Shown here one piece after another: positions 54,108 to 63,587 of a stretch of 64,000 nt of DNA. Source of the stretch: Odoribacter laneus YIT 12061 (GTDB taxonomy: Bacteria > Bacteroidota > Bacteroidia > Bacteroidales > Marinifilaceae); NCBI RefSeq assembly GCF_000243215.1, contig NZ_JH594596.1, positions 1,243,305 to 1,307,304 of the forward strand, given 5' to 3'. The notes under the pieces are model-generated. The model saw only the letters and a program-made list of their open reading frames with translations, was not told the origin of the DNA and did no database searches. The position numbers and the translations under genes are program-made. The stretch's first letter is position 1, and every line of letters begins with the position of its first letter.

Positions 54108-54680
54108 ATGAGTAAAACAAAAAACAAAATTATCTCTGTAGCGAAAAACTTATTTCGTGAAATCAGTGTCTACAAAGCAACTATGAGTGACATCGCCTCT
54201 GCAGCTAAAATGAGCCGGCGTACCTTGTATACTCATTTCAAAAGTAAAGATGAACTTTATAAATATGTCATAGAAGACGAAGTAAATACAATCAATCAAA
54301 TCCTTCAAAAAGCGGCCGATTCAAAACTCCCGCCAGAAAGAAAACTCAAGCTCTATATTTTACAACATTTCGGAGTTATCGACAGTCTCGTACGGAACAA
54401 TCGTTACATACGTTACGATTTTCTTTTCAATAATATGCGTATCGAACATTTACGCAAAGACATCGATCGGAAAGAAATAGACCTGCTGACCGGAATCGTG
54501 CGGGAAGGAAAAGAAAAAGGAATATTCCGCGTAAGCGACCCGGTTATCTTTTCTCAAAACCTCCTACTGATGTTTAAAAGTCTCGAACAGGCCTTTATTC
54601 TGGCCAACCGAAAAGATAAAAATTCCCGTACTATTTTAGAATACATAGACCTCATGTTCTACGGTATCATTACACATTAG
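54108..54680 (+). CDS. TetR/AcrR family transcriptional regulator
   Basis: 190 residues. The N-terminal TetR HTH is clear: ATMSDIASAAKMSRRTLYTHFKSKDELYKYVI at about residues 24-55. The C-terminal ligand-binding part is helical and has no recognisable family match. TetR proteins usually repress a neighbouring gene and release on ligand binding. Likely targets here are yitT (divergent, palindrome in between) and itself. Its TAG lies inside a hairpin shared with the converging NfeD gene, and its last residues are Ile-Thr-His. Confidence 0.9.
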   Translation: MSKTKNKIISVAKNLFREISVYKATMSDIASAAKMSRRTLYTHFKSKDELYKYVIEDEVNTINQILQKAADSKLPPERKLKLYILQHFGVIDSLVRNNRYIRYDFLFNNMRIEHLRKDIDRKEIDLLTGIVREGKEKGIFRVSDPVIFSQNLLLMFKSLEQAFILANRKDKNSRTILEYIDLMFYGIITH

Positions 54681-54706
54681 GGACGTGCCCTAATGTGTAA
54701 TTTTTC
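54669..54706 (+). terminator. Shared hairpin overlapping the tetR and NfeD stop codons
   Basis: ATTACACATTAGGG (54669-54682) pairs perfectly with CCCTAATGTGTAAT (54688-54701) around ACGTG, followed by T-rich sequence on the plus strand only. The tetR stop (54678-54680) and the NfeD-gene stop (54690-54692, minus strand) both lie inside the stem. Confidence 0.88.
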
Positions 54707-56093
54707 CTTTTTCTTCCAACACATACAACTGTCCGGCCTGATATTTCACCACCTTTATTGTACTGCCTTTTTGAATATATTCCCCTTGCTCTGTCATGGC
54801 ATCGTACACTTCCTCGTTGATTATAACCTTACCGGACGGTCTTAAATCCGTTAAAGCCACGCCTATTTTTTCAATCTCTCTGGCTGCCGTCATATCTACA
54901 CCCACATATCCTTCTTCGGGCCGTTGTTCAGCCTGTAGTGCAAAAGCCCATCGACGGGAAGCAAACAATTTCCCTCCCAGCCATAAACTCAATCCCAAAC
55001 CCAATAATGAACTGACCACTACCACCAATAAGGATTTCAGCAAAGCTCCTACAAAATCTCCCATAAACTCAAAAGAAAACTCGTCAATTCCGGCCATTAC
55101 CAGTGCCATTATGATACAAATAATTCCGGCTATACCTGTCACACCAAAACCCGGTATCACAAATATCTCCAAGAGTAACAGCAAAACTCCTATAACAAAA
55201 AGAATAATTTCCCAATAACCGGCAAATCCTTCCAAATACAATGGGGCAAAATACAGCAGACATGCAACAGCCGCAGCCGCCAGAGGAAAACCAATTCCCG
55301 GAGTCTGCAATTCAAAATAAATACCTCCTATAATCACCATAATGAACAATCCCCTTACAAAAGGATTAATCAAAAAACCGATGATCTTATCCATAGCTGT
55401 AGGCGTGTACGTTGAAATCGTATAATGCTCTACCCCTTCCTCCTGCAGCACCTCTTCCACCTTATCCGCTATACCATCGCAAAATCCGTATTTCACGGCT
55501 TCATGCGGTGTAAAAGTTACCACCTTTCCGCTATCCGATACTCCGGCTATTGTAATAGTCTGATCTACCATAGCTTCAGCAATATGCGGATCCCGTTTCC
55601 AGCGGTAAATCGTATCTCTCCCCTCCACTATCGTATCTTTTCCATGGGCCTGAGCAGTCGATCGGATCATAGAACGCATATAAGACTGATATTTATCCGG
55701 CATAGCTTCGCCTGTTTGATTTACAACTGTAGCTGCTCCGATATTCGCCCCTTCTCTCATATAAATCTTATCACAGGCAATCGCAATCAATGCTCCTGCC
55801 GAAGCTGCATTATTATTGATAAATACCCAAACCGGTCGGGAGGAATTTAAAATCAGACTCCGTAAAGAATCGGCATACACCACCATTCCTCCATACGTAT
55901 TCATATCGATCAATATATAATCTGCTTTTTCCTGCTCCGCTTTTTCAAAAGACTTCTTCACTAGTCTCCATATTTCAGGTCCGATTTCATCTTTCACATC
56001 GACCTTAAACACCAAAGACCGCTTTTCTTCGGCCATTCCTTTCAAAACAGTAAAGCCCAAAAGCATTATTAAAAAACACCATTTCCACCTCAT
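54690..56093 (-). CDS. NfeD-family membrane-bound ClpP-class protease
   Basis: 467 residues with a signal peptide (about 1-21), a ClpP-like serine protease domain with Ser98 (NNAASAGALI) and Lys134 (MPDKYQS) as the likely catalytic dyad, four or more membrane helices (about 235-370), and a C-terminal OB-fold NfeD domain (about 390-460). This is the full-length 1510-type NfeD protease, which cleaves membrane proteins such as stomatin. No stomatin gene is adjacent here. It ends in Ile-Thr-His, encoded by the shared hairpin. Confidence 0.92.
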   Translation of the reverse strand: MRWKWCFLIMLLGFTVLKGMAEEKRSLVFKVDVKDEIGPEIWRLVKKSFEKAEQEKADYILIDMNTYGGMVVYADSLRSLILNSSRPVWVFINNNAASAGALIAIACDKIYMREGANIGAATVVNQTGEAMPDKYQSYMRSMIRSTAQAHGKDTIVEGRDTIYRWKRDPHIAEAMVDQTITIAGVSDSGKVVTFTPHEAVKYGFCDGIADKVEEVLQEEGVEHYTISTYTPTAMDKIIGFLINPFVRGLFIMVIIGGIYFELQTPGIGFPLAAAAVACLLYFAPLYLEGFAGYWEIILFVIGVLLLLLEIFVIPGFGVTGIAGIICIIMALVMAGIDEFSFEFMGDFVGALLKSLLVVVVSSLLGLGLSLWLGGKLFASRRWAFALQAEQRPEEGYVGVDMTAAREIEKIGVALTDLRPSGKVIINEEVYDAMTEQGEYIQKGSTIKVVKYQAGQLYVLEEKGKITH

Positions 56094-56242
56094 TGCAATA
56101 TACTTTAATATCTACAAATCTATAAAATTATCTTTATAAAAACAGAAAAAGAAAGACTTATCTGCCCGGAATAAAAAGAGACAAAATTTAAAAACAAAAG
56201 TCTAAACGATAAGATAATTACGGCCAGCCCGATACATTCTTC

Positions 56243-57043
56243 TTATTTTTTAAGTTCTATCTTTTCCGTTTCCTTTTGTGTAACTTGATGTACGGCCACC
56301 GTTCCCGCTATAACAGAAAGAATGGAAACAAAACTGCAAGCGATAATACTAAACCAGGGAACCATTAAAGAAAAAGCAAAAATCACTCCTACCCCTGTTA
56401 CTATCCCCACATTTTTATTCACATAGCGAACACTTTGTTTTACATTAAAACGCTTCCGTTCGATGGCATAATCCACAAAAGAAAAACCATAAAAATAAGC
56501 AGACACCAAAAACAAAGCCACAGGCGACAGCAAACCAATTAGGGGAATAAAAGAACAAAAAAATAAAAATACGGTAAACAACAATTGAAAAATCATATTC
56601 CGAAACGCAATCAATATACCCCTAAAAATTTCCCAAATTAATTGGCGTAAACTAAAGGGATATTCTTTCCCGGAAAGATAGACTTCCGTACGTTCGGAAA
56701 GCCAGGAATACACCGGAGACATAATAATCAACACAATATATCCCCCAAAAGTAATAAACAGAAAAAAATAAGTTATTTTCAGAACGATCCTCACCAAAAA
56801 ACCCAGCGTACTATTCAACCATTGTAACCAAGATATCCCTTCCACCCACTCAGCGATCTTTGCCTGAACGATTTCTGCCAGCCCGTCTCCAGCAAAAGAC
56901 ACCAGCCAACTGCCTCCCCAAAATAATAATACCAATGCCAAAGCCGGAAAGAAAAGAAATCCAAAAAATTTCCGGGTAAAGAGAATTTGGAAAGCTTTGC
57001 CATAAACTCCGATTCCTGCAAAAAATCCCTCGAAGATACTCAT
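56243..57043 (-). CDS. EI24/CysZ-like membrane protein
   Basis: 266 residues with about five membrane helices. Segments such as FFGFLFFPALALVLLFWGGSW, FVRIVLKITYFFLFITFGGYIVLIIMSP and RFNVKQSVRYVNKNVGIVTGVG match the EI24 domain family, which includes CysZ sulfate permeases and etoposide-induced 2.4 proteins. A transport role is plausible but the substrate is unknown. It is divergent from purB, with a 14-nt tandem repeat in the gap. Confidence 0.8.
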   Translation of the reverse strand: MSIFEGFFAGIGVYGKAFQILFTRKFFGFLFFPALALVLLFWGGSWLVSFAGDGLAEIVQAKIAEWVEGISWLQWLNSTLGFLVRIVLKITYFFLFITFGGYIVLIIMSPVYSWLSERTEVYLSGKEYPFSLRQLIWEIFRGILIAFRNMIFQLLFTVFLFFCSFIPLIGLLSPVALFLVSAYFYGFSFVDYAIERKRFNVKQSVRYVNKNVGIVTGVGVIFAFSLMVPWFSIIACSFVSILSVIAGTVAVHQVTQKETEKIELKK

Positions 57044-57210
57044 TTTACAAATTTCAAATGTTTAAAAATACAAATATTCCTAGGATCAACAGTCCTTCAA
57101 ACCGAAACTATTCTTTGCCGGACCTAAATTTTATTCTTTCTGTCTTTGTCGGCAAACATTCGTTAACCCCTCATAAGAGTGTCAAAGATAAAATATTTTC
57201 CTTTTAACAC

Positions 57211-57244
57211 AATTTTCAAATTTCAATTTTCAAATTTCAATTTC
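57211..57244. repeat. 14-nt tandem repeat upstream of purB
   Basis: AATTTTCAAATTTC occurs twice in direct succession (57211-57224 and 57225-57238), followed by a partial AATTTC. It covers the -33 region of the purB promoter, so a change in copy number could shift promoter spacing. Confidence 0.7.
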
Positions 57245-57260
57245 TTAATCCTATTTTTTG

Positions 57261-57268
57261 TACTTTTG
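57261..57268 (+). promoter_or_regulatory. -7 box of purB
   Basis: TACTTTTG, a strong TAnnTTTG match 61 nt before the purB ATG at 57330. It rules out the in-frame TTG at 57258 as the start. Confidence 0.65.
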
Positions 57269-57329
57269 TAAACCAGTAAAAAAGGGTGTATTTTTATTCT
57301 CTCGGTTATATAAATTAAAACAAGATAGT

Positions 57330-58667
57330 ATGCAAGCATTAACTGCAATCTCACCTATAGACGGTCGTTATCGGGACAAAGTCGAAAGTCTTGCCCATTA
57401 TTTTTCTGAAAGTGCGTTAATCCGTTACCGGGTAATGGTAGAAATTGAGTATTTTATTGCTCTTTGCGAACTTCCTTTACCGCAATTAAAAGATTTTACG
57501 CCTTCTCTTTATGCTTCATTGCGGGAAATATATTTAGATTTTACCTTGGAAGATGCTCAAAAAATAAAAGATATTGAGAAAATAACCAATCACGATGTCA
57601 AAGCTGTAGAGTATTTTATCAAAGAAAAATTCGATACCTTAAACTTACACCCCTATAAAGAATTCATTCATTTCGGATTAACTTCCCAAGATATCAACAA
57701 CACGGCTGTTCCCTGCTCTTTCCGGGATGCCGTGCATCATGTATATTACCCGGTTATCGATGAATTAATTGCCAAGCTGGAAGAATTGGCAGAAGAATGG
57801 AAAGATGTTCCGATGTTAGCGAAAACTCACGGACAGCCGGCTTCTCCTACCCGTTTGGGAAAAGAATTAAAAGTCTTCACCTATCGTTTAAGCCGGCAGC
57901 TGGAATTATTGAAAAAAGTAGCAATTTCTGGAAAATTCGGAGGAGCCACAGGTAATTTCAATGCTCACCACATTGCCTTTCCCGAATACAATTGGGCTGA
58001 ATTCGGCAACAGCTTTCTCACTCAAAAGCTGAAAATAGAACGGGAAACATATACAACCCAAATCTCCAATTACGATAACTTTGCCGCCTTATTCGACAAT
58101 TTACGCCGCATAAATACAATTGTCATCGATTTAGACCGGGATTTCTGGACCTATATTTCTATGACTTATTTCAAACAAAAAATTAAAGCAGGCGAAGTAG
58201 GCTCTTCTGCCATGCCACATAAAGTAAATCCCATCGATTTTGAAAATTCAGAAGGAAATCTGGGCCTAGCGAATGCTCTTTTCGAACATCTGAGCAATAA
58301 GCTTCCCATTTCCCGTCTGCAAAGAGATCTGACAGACTCTACCGTATTGCGTAATATCGGAGTCCCGCTAGCTCACACCATCATCGCTTTTAAATCTACA
58401 TTAAAAGGATTAAATAAACTGATTATCAACAAAGAAGCAATCGAAAACGACTTAGAGAAAAATTGGGCTGTCGTAGCGGAAGCCATACAAACTATTCTAC
58501 GTAGAGAAGGTTATCCCAATCCTTATGAAGCGTTAAAAGCACTGACCAGAACAAACAATAAAATTACGCAGGAATCCATAGCAGAATTCATTGACACTTT
58601 AGAAGTTTCTGAGGAGTTAAAACATACATTAAAACAAATTACCCCGTCGAATTATACGGGTATTTAA
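57330..58667 (+). CDS. purB: Adenylosuccinate lyase
   Basis: 445 residues from MQALTAISPIDGRYRDKVES. Fumarase/aspartase superfamily motifs include THGQPASPTRLGKEL and the signature loop GSSAMPHKVNPIDFENSEGNL, which carries the catalytic Ser. It works twice in purine synthesis: splitting SAICAR to AICAR and adenylosuccinate to AMP, each releasing fumarate. It is the long HGQPASPT subtype seen in E. coli. A hairpin follows the stop. Confidence 0.97.
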   Translation: MQALTAISPIDGRYRDKVESLAHYFSESALIRYRVMVEIEYFIALCELPLPQLKDFTPSLYASLREIYLDFTLEDAQKIKDIEKITNHDVKAVEYFIKEKFDTLNLHPYKEFIHFGLTSQDINNTAVPCSFRDAVHHVYYPVIDELIAKLEELAEEWKDVPMLAKTHGQPASPTRLGKELKVFTYRLSRQLELLKKVAISGKFGGATGNFNAHHIAFPEYNWAEFGNSFLTQKLKIERETYTTQISNYDNFAALFDNLRRINTIVIDLDRDFWTYISMTYFKQKIKAGEVGSSAMPHKVNPIDFENSEGNLGLANALFEHLSNKLPISRLQRDLTDSTVLRNIGVPLAHTIIAFKSTLKGLNKLIINKEAIENDLEKNWAVVAEAIQTILRREGYPNPYEALKALTRTNNKITQESIAEFIDTLEVSEELKHTLKQITPSNYTGI

Positions 58668-58671
58668 TAAT

Positions 58672-58728
58672 AATTGTCCTTTCCGGCAGGATGTTTCACA
58701 AACATTCACCCGAAAGGGCAATTTTGAC
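58672..58728 (+). terminator. Terminator-like hairpin after purB
   Basis: AATTGTCCTTTC (58672-58683) pairs with GAAAGGGCAATT (58712-58723), including one G-U, around an inner hairpin ATGTTT-CAC-AAACAT (58691-58705), followed by TTTTGAC. It separates purB from the ABC exporter gene. Confidence 0.6.
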
Positions 58729-58737
58729 AGACTATTT

Positions 58738-60561
58738 ATGCACGATTTACTGATCATTTTAAAACGATTTATCCCTCCTTATAAGTTTCGGGTAACTAAA
58801 AGTATCCTTTATAATTTTCTACATGCTATTTTTGGAAGTATCTCCATAGCTATGTTAATTCCCGTATTGGGTATTATTTTCGATAATCAAAGGGAAGTGA
58901 CGACTTCCGTTCCTTTTGCTTTTGATACCAAAACACTCAGTCATCTGTTTAATTACTATATCACAGAGATCAAAGTAAATTACGGACAATCCGCGACCCT
59001 GGTTTTCGTAGGCTTAATTGCCGTCATAGCCACGGCTTTTAAAACGGGATTTGCTTATTTGGCTGCTTATGAACTGATATACATCCGAAACGGAGTAGTA
59101 AGGGATATCCGCCGCAAAATTTATGCGAAAATTCTCTCTCTTCCATTACCTTTTTTCTCAGAAGAACGAAAAGGAGATATCATTTCCCGTATGACAGGAG
59201 ATGTACAGGAAGTAGAAGCCTCCGTCATGAGTTCTTTGGATATGTTTTTCCAAAGTCCGATACTCATTATCGTATACCTGGCTACGATGTTGATCATGAG
59301 TTGGCAGCTTACCCTATTTGTGTTTATCCTGCTTCCGCTCATGGGAGCTTTAATCGGCAAAGTCGGCAAAAACTTGAAGCGGCATTCCTGGGAAGGACAA
59401 ACCAAAATGGGAGAAATATTGTCCCTGATGGAAGAGACATTATCGGGATTGAGAATTATCAAAGCTTTCAACGCAGAGAAAAAAATGACGCAAAAATTCT
59501 CGGAAGAAAATGAAGAATACCGGCGTATTCAGAATCGGCTGATGCGTCGTCGTTCCCTGGCTCACCCGATGAGTGAATTTTTAGGAACCATCGTCATTGT
59601 CATTATCCTCTGGTTTGGAGGTACGCTGGTACTCAAACACCAAGGCTCCCTATCTGCGGAACAATTCATTGCCTATATCGCTCTCTTTTATTGTATCATC
59701 AATCCGGCTAAAAATTTAACCAATGCGTATTACAGTATCCAAAAGGGATTGGCAGCCATGGACCGGATCGATGTAATCTTATCGGCAGAATCTTCTATTC
59801 AGGAAATTGTCCAACCGGTAAAAATCAAAGAATTCAAGCATCAGGTAGAATATAAACACGTTCATTTCTCTTATAATGAAAGCAAGCAAGTGCTGAAAGA
59901 TATTAACCTGACGATTCCCAAAGGCAAGACCATTGCTTTAGTCGGCCAATCCGGCTCCGGGAAAAGTACATTTGTCGACTTACTCCCTCGTTTTTACGAT
60001 GTCAACGAAGGGAGTATCTGCATAGATGGGACCAATATACGGGATATTTCCCTATACGATCTCCGGGGATTAATGGGAAATGTCAACCAAGATCCGATTT
60101 TATTTAACGATACGATATACAACAATATTGCCTTCGGAGTGGAAACTGCAACCCCGGAGGAAATTGAGAACGCAGCGAAGATCGCCAATGCCCACGATTT
60201 TATCATGCAAACAGAACACGGTTATCAAACGGTGATCGGAGACCGGGGAGGCAAACTCAGCGGAGGTCAGCGTCAACGGCTTAGTATTGCACGAGCTGTT
60301 TTGAAGAATCCTCCTATCCTGATTCTGGACGAAGCCACTTCTGCTTTGGATACAGAATCAGAAAAACTGGTACAACAAGCTTTAGACAATTTGATGAGAA
60401 ACCGAACTTCTATTGTCATTGCTCACCGGCTTTCCACCATCCGGAATGCCGATCTGATTTGTGTGTTTCATGAAGGCGAGATTGTCGAAAGAGGAACCCA
60501 TGAAGAATTACTCAAACAGAATGGAATTTACACCAAACTGTACAATATGCAAAACTTTTAA
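58738..60561 (+). CDS. MsbA-like ABC exporter (ATPase and permease)
   Basis: A half-transporter of 607 residues. Six membrane helices lie in residues about 15-330, then an ATPase with Walker A GQSGSGKST, Q-loop NVNQDPILF, signature LSGGQRQR, Walker B ILILDEATSALDTESE and switch His AHRLST. The layout and size match MsbA, which flips lipid A-core, but the type I exporter family includes many multidrug proteins. Since Bacteroidota make lipid A, MsbA is the leading reading. queF follows after 40 nt. Confidence 0.88.
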   Translation: MHDLLIILKRFIPPYKFRVTKSILYNFLHAIFGSISIAMLIPVLGIIFDNQREVTTSVPFAFDTKTLSHLFNYYITEIKVNYGQSATLVFVGLIAVIATAFKTGFAYLAAYELIYIRNGVVRDIRRKIYAKILSLPLPFFSEERKGDIISRMTGDVQEVEASVMSSLDMFFQSPILIIVYLATMLIMSWQLTLFVFILLPLMGALIGKVGKNLKRHSWEGQTKMGEILSLMEETLSGLRIIKAFNAEKKMTQKFSEENEEYRRIQNRLMRRRSLAHPMSEFLGTIVIVIILWFGGTLVLKHQGSLSAEQFIAYIALFYCIINPAKNLTNAYYSIQKGLAAMDRIDVILSAESSIQEIVQPVKIKEFKHQVEYKHVHFSYNESKQVLKDINLTIPKGKTIALVGQSGSGKSTFVDLLPRFYDVNEGSICIDGTNIRDISLYDLRGLMGNVNQDPILFNDTIYNNIAFGVETATPEEIENAAKIANAHDFIMQTEHGYQTVIGDRGGKLSGGQRQRLSIARAVLKNPPILILDEATSALDTESEKLVQQALDNLMRNRTSIVIAHRLSTIRNADLICVFHEGEIVERGTHEELLKQNGIYTKLYNMQNF

Positions 60562-60601
60562 CCCGCACCCAGAAAATCTCCCAAGGAATATACACAAACT
60601 T

Positions 60602-61477
60602 ATGGAAGAAGAAAAACTTCTCGGTAAATCTATAGCATATCCTAAGACCTATTGTCCGGATATATTGGTTGCTGTCCCCCGGCACTTAAACCGGGAAATC
60701 TATCAAATAGACCCGGCGACTTCCTTTTTTTATGGTTATGACAGCTGGCATTGTTACGAAGCCAGCTTCCTCACTTCCAACGGATTACCAGTAAGCGGTA
60801 TATTAAAACTGGTATACCCTGCCGAGAGTGAATATCTTGTCGAAAGTAAGTCTTTAAAACTATACTTAGGTTCTTTTCAGATGTATCGTTTAGAGGATAC
60901 AGTAGAAGAAAGCATTTCCCTCTTTTGCCGTAAGGTTGCAGAGGATCTGGGAAAATGCTTACATACGTCAGTCGGTATACATTTTTATTCCAATAGCCCG
61001 GCAAATCTTCCCTTTGATTTTTCAGACTATGAAATCCTGGAAAATTTACCCGGTATATCCCAATGTATTTTCGCAGATTACCAAGAAAATCCAGTCCTTT
61101 TAAAAGAAAACTGCAGTCTTTCTCCGGGAGAAATAAAAGTTGGAAGTCATTTGCTGAAAAGCAATTGCAAGATCACTCGCCAACCGGATTGGGGAAGCAT
61201 TTATATCCGTATGAAAGCCTCTTCTTTACCGGACCGGTTTTCTCTTTTAAAATACATTGTTTCTCTACGGGACGAAAATCATTTTCATGAAGAAGTCTGT
61301 GAAATGGTTTTCAAGCGTCTCACAGATTTCTTTTACCCTGAGATTTTATCTGTCGGTTGTTTGTATACCCGCCGCGGAGGCATAGACATCTGTCCGGTCC
61401 GGGCAAACCGGCCGGAATATCTTCCTCTTTATTTACCCTGTCCGGACATTCTTACCCAAAAAGAATTCAGACAATAA
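60602..61477 (+). CDS. queF: 7-cyano-7-deazaguanine reductase QueF (long form)
   Basis: 291 residues from the ATG at 60602, close to the 282 of E. coli QueF. The substrate-binding Cys189 and Asp196 are in NCKITRQPDWGS, matching Cys190 and Asp197 of E. coli. ESKSLKLYLGSF is the family's NADPH/substrate motif, RDENHFHEE and the RRGGIDICPVRA terminal motif are present. It reduces preQ0 to preQ1 in queuosine synthesis. It is the two-domain T-fold type, not the short Bacillus type. Its stop faces the GH127 gene 16 nt away. Confidence 0.95.
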   Translation: MEEEKLLGKSIAYPKTYCPDILVAVPRHLNREIYQIDPATSFFYGYDSWHCYEASFLTSNGLPVSGILKLVYPAESEYLVESKSLKLYLGSFQMYRLEDTVEESISLFCRKVAEDLGKCLHTSVGIHFYSNSPANLPFDFSDYEILENLPGISQCIFADYQENPVLLKENCSLSPGEIKVGSHLLKSNCKITRQPDWGSIYIRMKASSLPDRFSLLKYIVSLRDENHFHEEVCEMVFKRLTDFFYPEILSVGCLYTRRGGIDICPVRANRPEYLPLYLPCPDILTQKEFRQ

Positions 61478-61493
61478 ATTCTCCTCTTTCTCT

Positions 61494-63533
61494 TTATTTC
61501 CGAATTATCGGGAATTCTGTAATCCGTAAAGTAGTACATCCGTAAGGAATTAAGGTAATTTCCGTATCCGGTAATGCATCCGGATATACCGAATACATAC
61601 GACTATAAGGCTGAGGTCCTGCCGTCTCATTATACAACTGCCACTGAGGAATTTTCCGCGCTTTTACCTTTATTTCTATAGCTGCATTTTCCAATTTCCA
61701 GGGAAATACCAGTTTTTGCTTTTCCGGGTCGATCTCCACTCGAAATACCTTTTCCGTTTCTGCAGGATTAAAATCGATCAAACCGTAATTCCAATCAGTT
61801 GTAGGATACACTTCATAATAAAATTTCCCGAATTTTTCCTGATGTTCCTCCACCTTCTTCTTCTCCCATTTCTCTCCTATCTTCAAGGCATACACCAGAG
61901 GTCCTCTTTCTACGGCAATTGAATTCTCATACCAAGTATCGGTTGTCACCTGCATAGGTAAAACCAGGGTGAGCTGGTCTTCTTCTTTCCAATGCCGGGT
62001 GATTACTTCAATCCGGTTTCCGCCGGCCGTTTTCAGCAACTTTCCGTTTATCTCAATGCGGGCTTCCCGGCACCAAGCCGGAATACGTAAATGCAAAGGA
62101 AAAGTCACTCCTTTTTTCTTATTTTCCAACAGATGGAAGCTAAAATTGATCCGGTCGTCCATCGGGTAAAAAGTTTCTTCCCGAATCTCCACCGTTTGTC
62201 CGTCGGCAACCTTGGCCCTCACGACTGAGGGGGAATAGACCAGAGCCGCCATCCCTTTGTCGGCGGTTGCATACCATAAATTCTGTGTAAACTTAGGCCA
62301 TCCCTGATGCATATTGGAAGAACAACAAGGATAACCGCTCAACAACCCGTAAACCAGATCCGTCTCCCCGTGATCGATGTCAAAATTACGTTTATGGCGG
62401 GTAATCATGACCTGATTAGGCTGTTGAAAATACTGACGGGCCATAAAATCGTCCGTAATCTGGGTAGGTAAAGCATTAAAAGCGATCTTTTCCAGATGAT
62501 CGGCAAACTGTACATCAGCAGTAATTTCCAGCATTTTCTCTAAAGAATACATGAGCTCGACAGCGGAACACAGTTCAGATCCCTGAGTAGGGTTATTCCC
62601 GTGTAAAGCTTCATCTCCTCCATACATTCCCTGAGGTTGTCCGTGAAATTGCCGGATATCTTTAAAAGCCTTTTTTACAGCCTGAAGATACCGCTCATCT
62701 GTTTCCTGCTGATAATAAATAACCGGTTCTTTTATCCCTTGCGCCAAATTTACGCAATGTATTGTATTGATGCGTGTCAGATCGTCCCGGTACAGGAACA
62801 TATCGAGATAATCGTATCCCTGTCGATGAAGCAACTTACCCAAATCCAGCAAAAACGCATCCCCGGTAATGTTGTATAACCAATATACGGCCTGTAAATT
62901 ATCGCAAGCCCGGTACTCTGCCCAAAAAGTCCAGTTGCCCAAAGGAACAGTCGGTAAAGTATTCCATTGATAACGGAAATACTGTGTCATAAACGCGATA
63001 ACCCGTTCATCTCCCGTTGCAGAATAATACTGTTGCAGAATTTTCAGCACCACCATACGGGGCCACCAATCTTTCGAATTTGTCCGTTGTAGTCCGGGTT
63101 CCGGGCCGTAATCCCGGTCGGGACCGAAAAAACCGTTTTTCTGCTGGCTCGCCAACGTCCACTCAATCCAAGGCTGTACTTTTGCCTTCAATTCATCATC
63201 CTCCAGTAAATAAGCTAAAGGAAGTAATCCGTCGATCCAATATGGTCCCCTTTCCCACTGATCGCCGTCTCCCCCCAGCCAACCATTTCGTTTTCCCATC
63301 ACTTCGGGATAGAGTACGTCCATCTGGGAAGTGGCTCCTTTTCGCTGTCGTTCGAGCATTTCCTGCAACCATCCCCGGGCTTTTATACTTCCCAGAGGCA
63401 ACTCCATATATTCCTTTTGAAACAAAGGCGGGCGATTATTCCGGTAATTTTCTGTATTTTCGTTTTCTTTCCCTAGCATTGATATCGACAACACGCACAT
63501 ACACAACAAACTTAAAAATTTTAGACACATCAT
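61494..63533 (-). CDS. GH127/DUF1680-like beta-L-arabinofuranosidase
   Basis: 679 residues with a signal peptide (about 1-21). The (alpha/alpha)6-barrel has EYRACDNLQAVYWLYNITGD, QGSELCSAVELMYSLEK (Glu and Cys of the zinc site), and GYPCCSSNMHQGWPKF, the Cys-Cys pair used for zinc binding and as the catalytic nucleophile in GH127 HypBA1. The C-terminus is a beta-sandwich. Members remove beta-L-arabinofuranose from plant glycans, though related families act on other sugars. A second DUF1680 gene lies upstream on the same strand, implying a utilisation locus. Confidence 0.9.
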   Translation of the reverse strand: MMCLKFLSLLCMCVLSISMLGKENENTENYRNNRPPLFQKEYMELPLGSIKARGWLQEMLERQRKGATSQMDVLYPEVMGKRNGWLGGDGDQWERGPYWIDGLLPLAYLLEDDELKAKVQPWIEWTLASQQKNGFFGPDRDYGPEPGLQRTNSKDWWPRMVVLKILQQYYSATGDERVIAFMTQYFRYQWNTLPTVPLGNWTFWAEYRACDNLQAVYWLYNITGDAFLLDLGKLLHRQGYDYLDMFLYRDDLTRINTIHCVNLAQGIKEPVIYYQQETDERYLQAVKKAFKDIRQFHGQPQGMYGGDEALHGNNPTQGSELCSAVELMYSLEKMLEITADVQFADHLEKIAFNALPTQITDDFMARQYFQQPNQVMITRHKRNFDIDHGETDLVYGLLSGYPCCSSNMHQGWPKFTQNLWYATADKGMAALVYSPSVVRAKVADGQTVEIREETFYPMDDRINFSFHLLENKKKGVTFPLHLRIPAWCREARIEINGKLLKTAGGNRIEVITRHWKEEDQLTLVLPMQVTTDTWYENSIAVERGPLVYALKIGEKWEKKKVEEHQEKFGKFYYEVYPTTDWNYGLIDFNPAETEKVFRVEIDPEKQKLVFPWKLENAAIEIKVKARKIPQWQLYNETAGPQPYSRMYSVYPDALPDTEITLIPYGCTTLRITEFPIIRK

Positions 63534-63587
63534 TCCGATTGTTTTTCTGTTTTATTATAAAAGAAATTTTATTCTCACTTTTCTACT

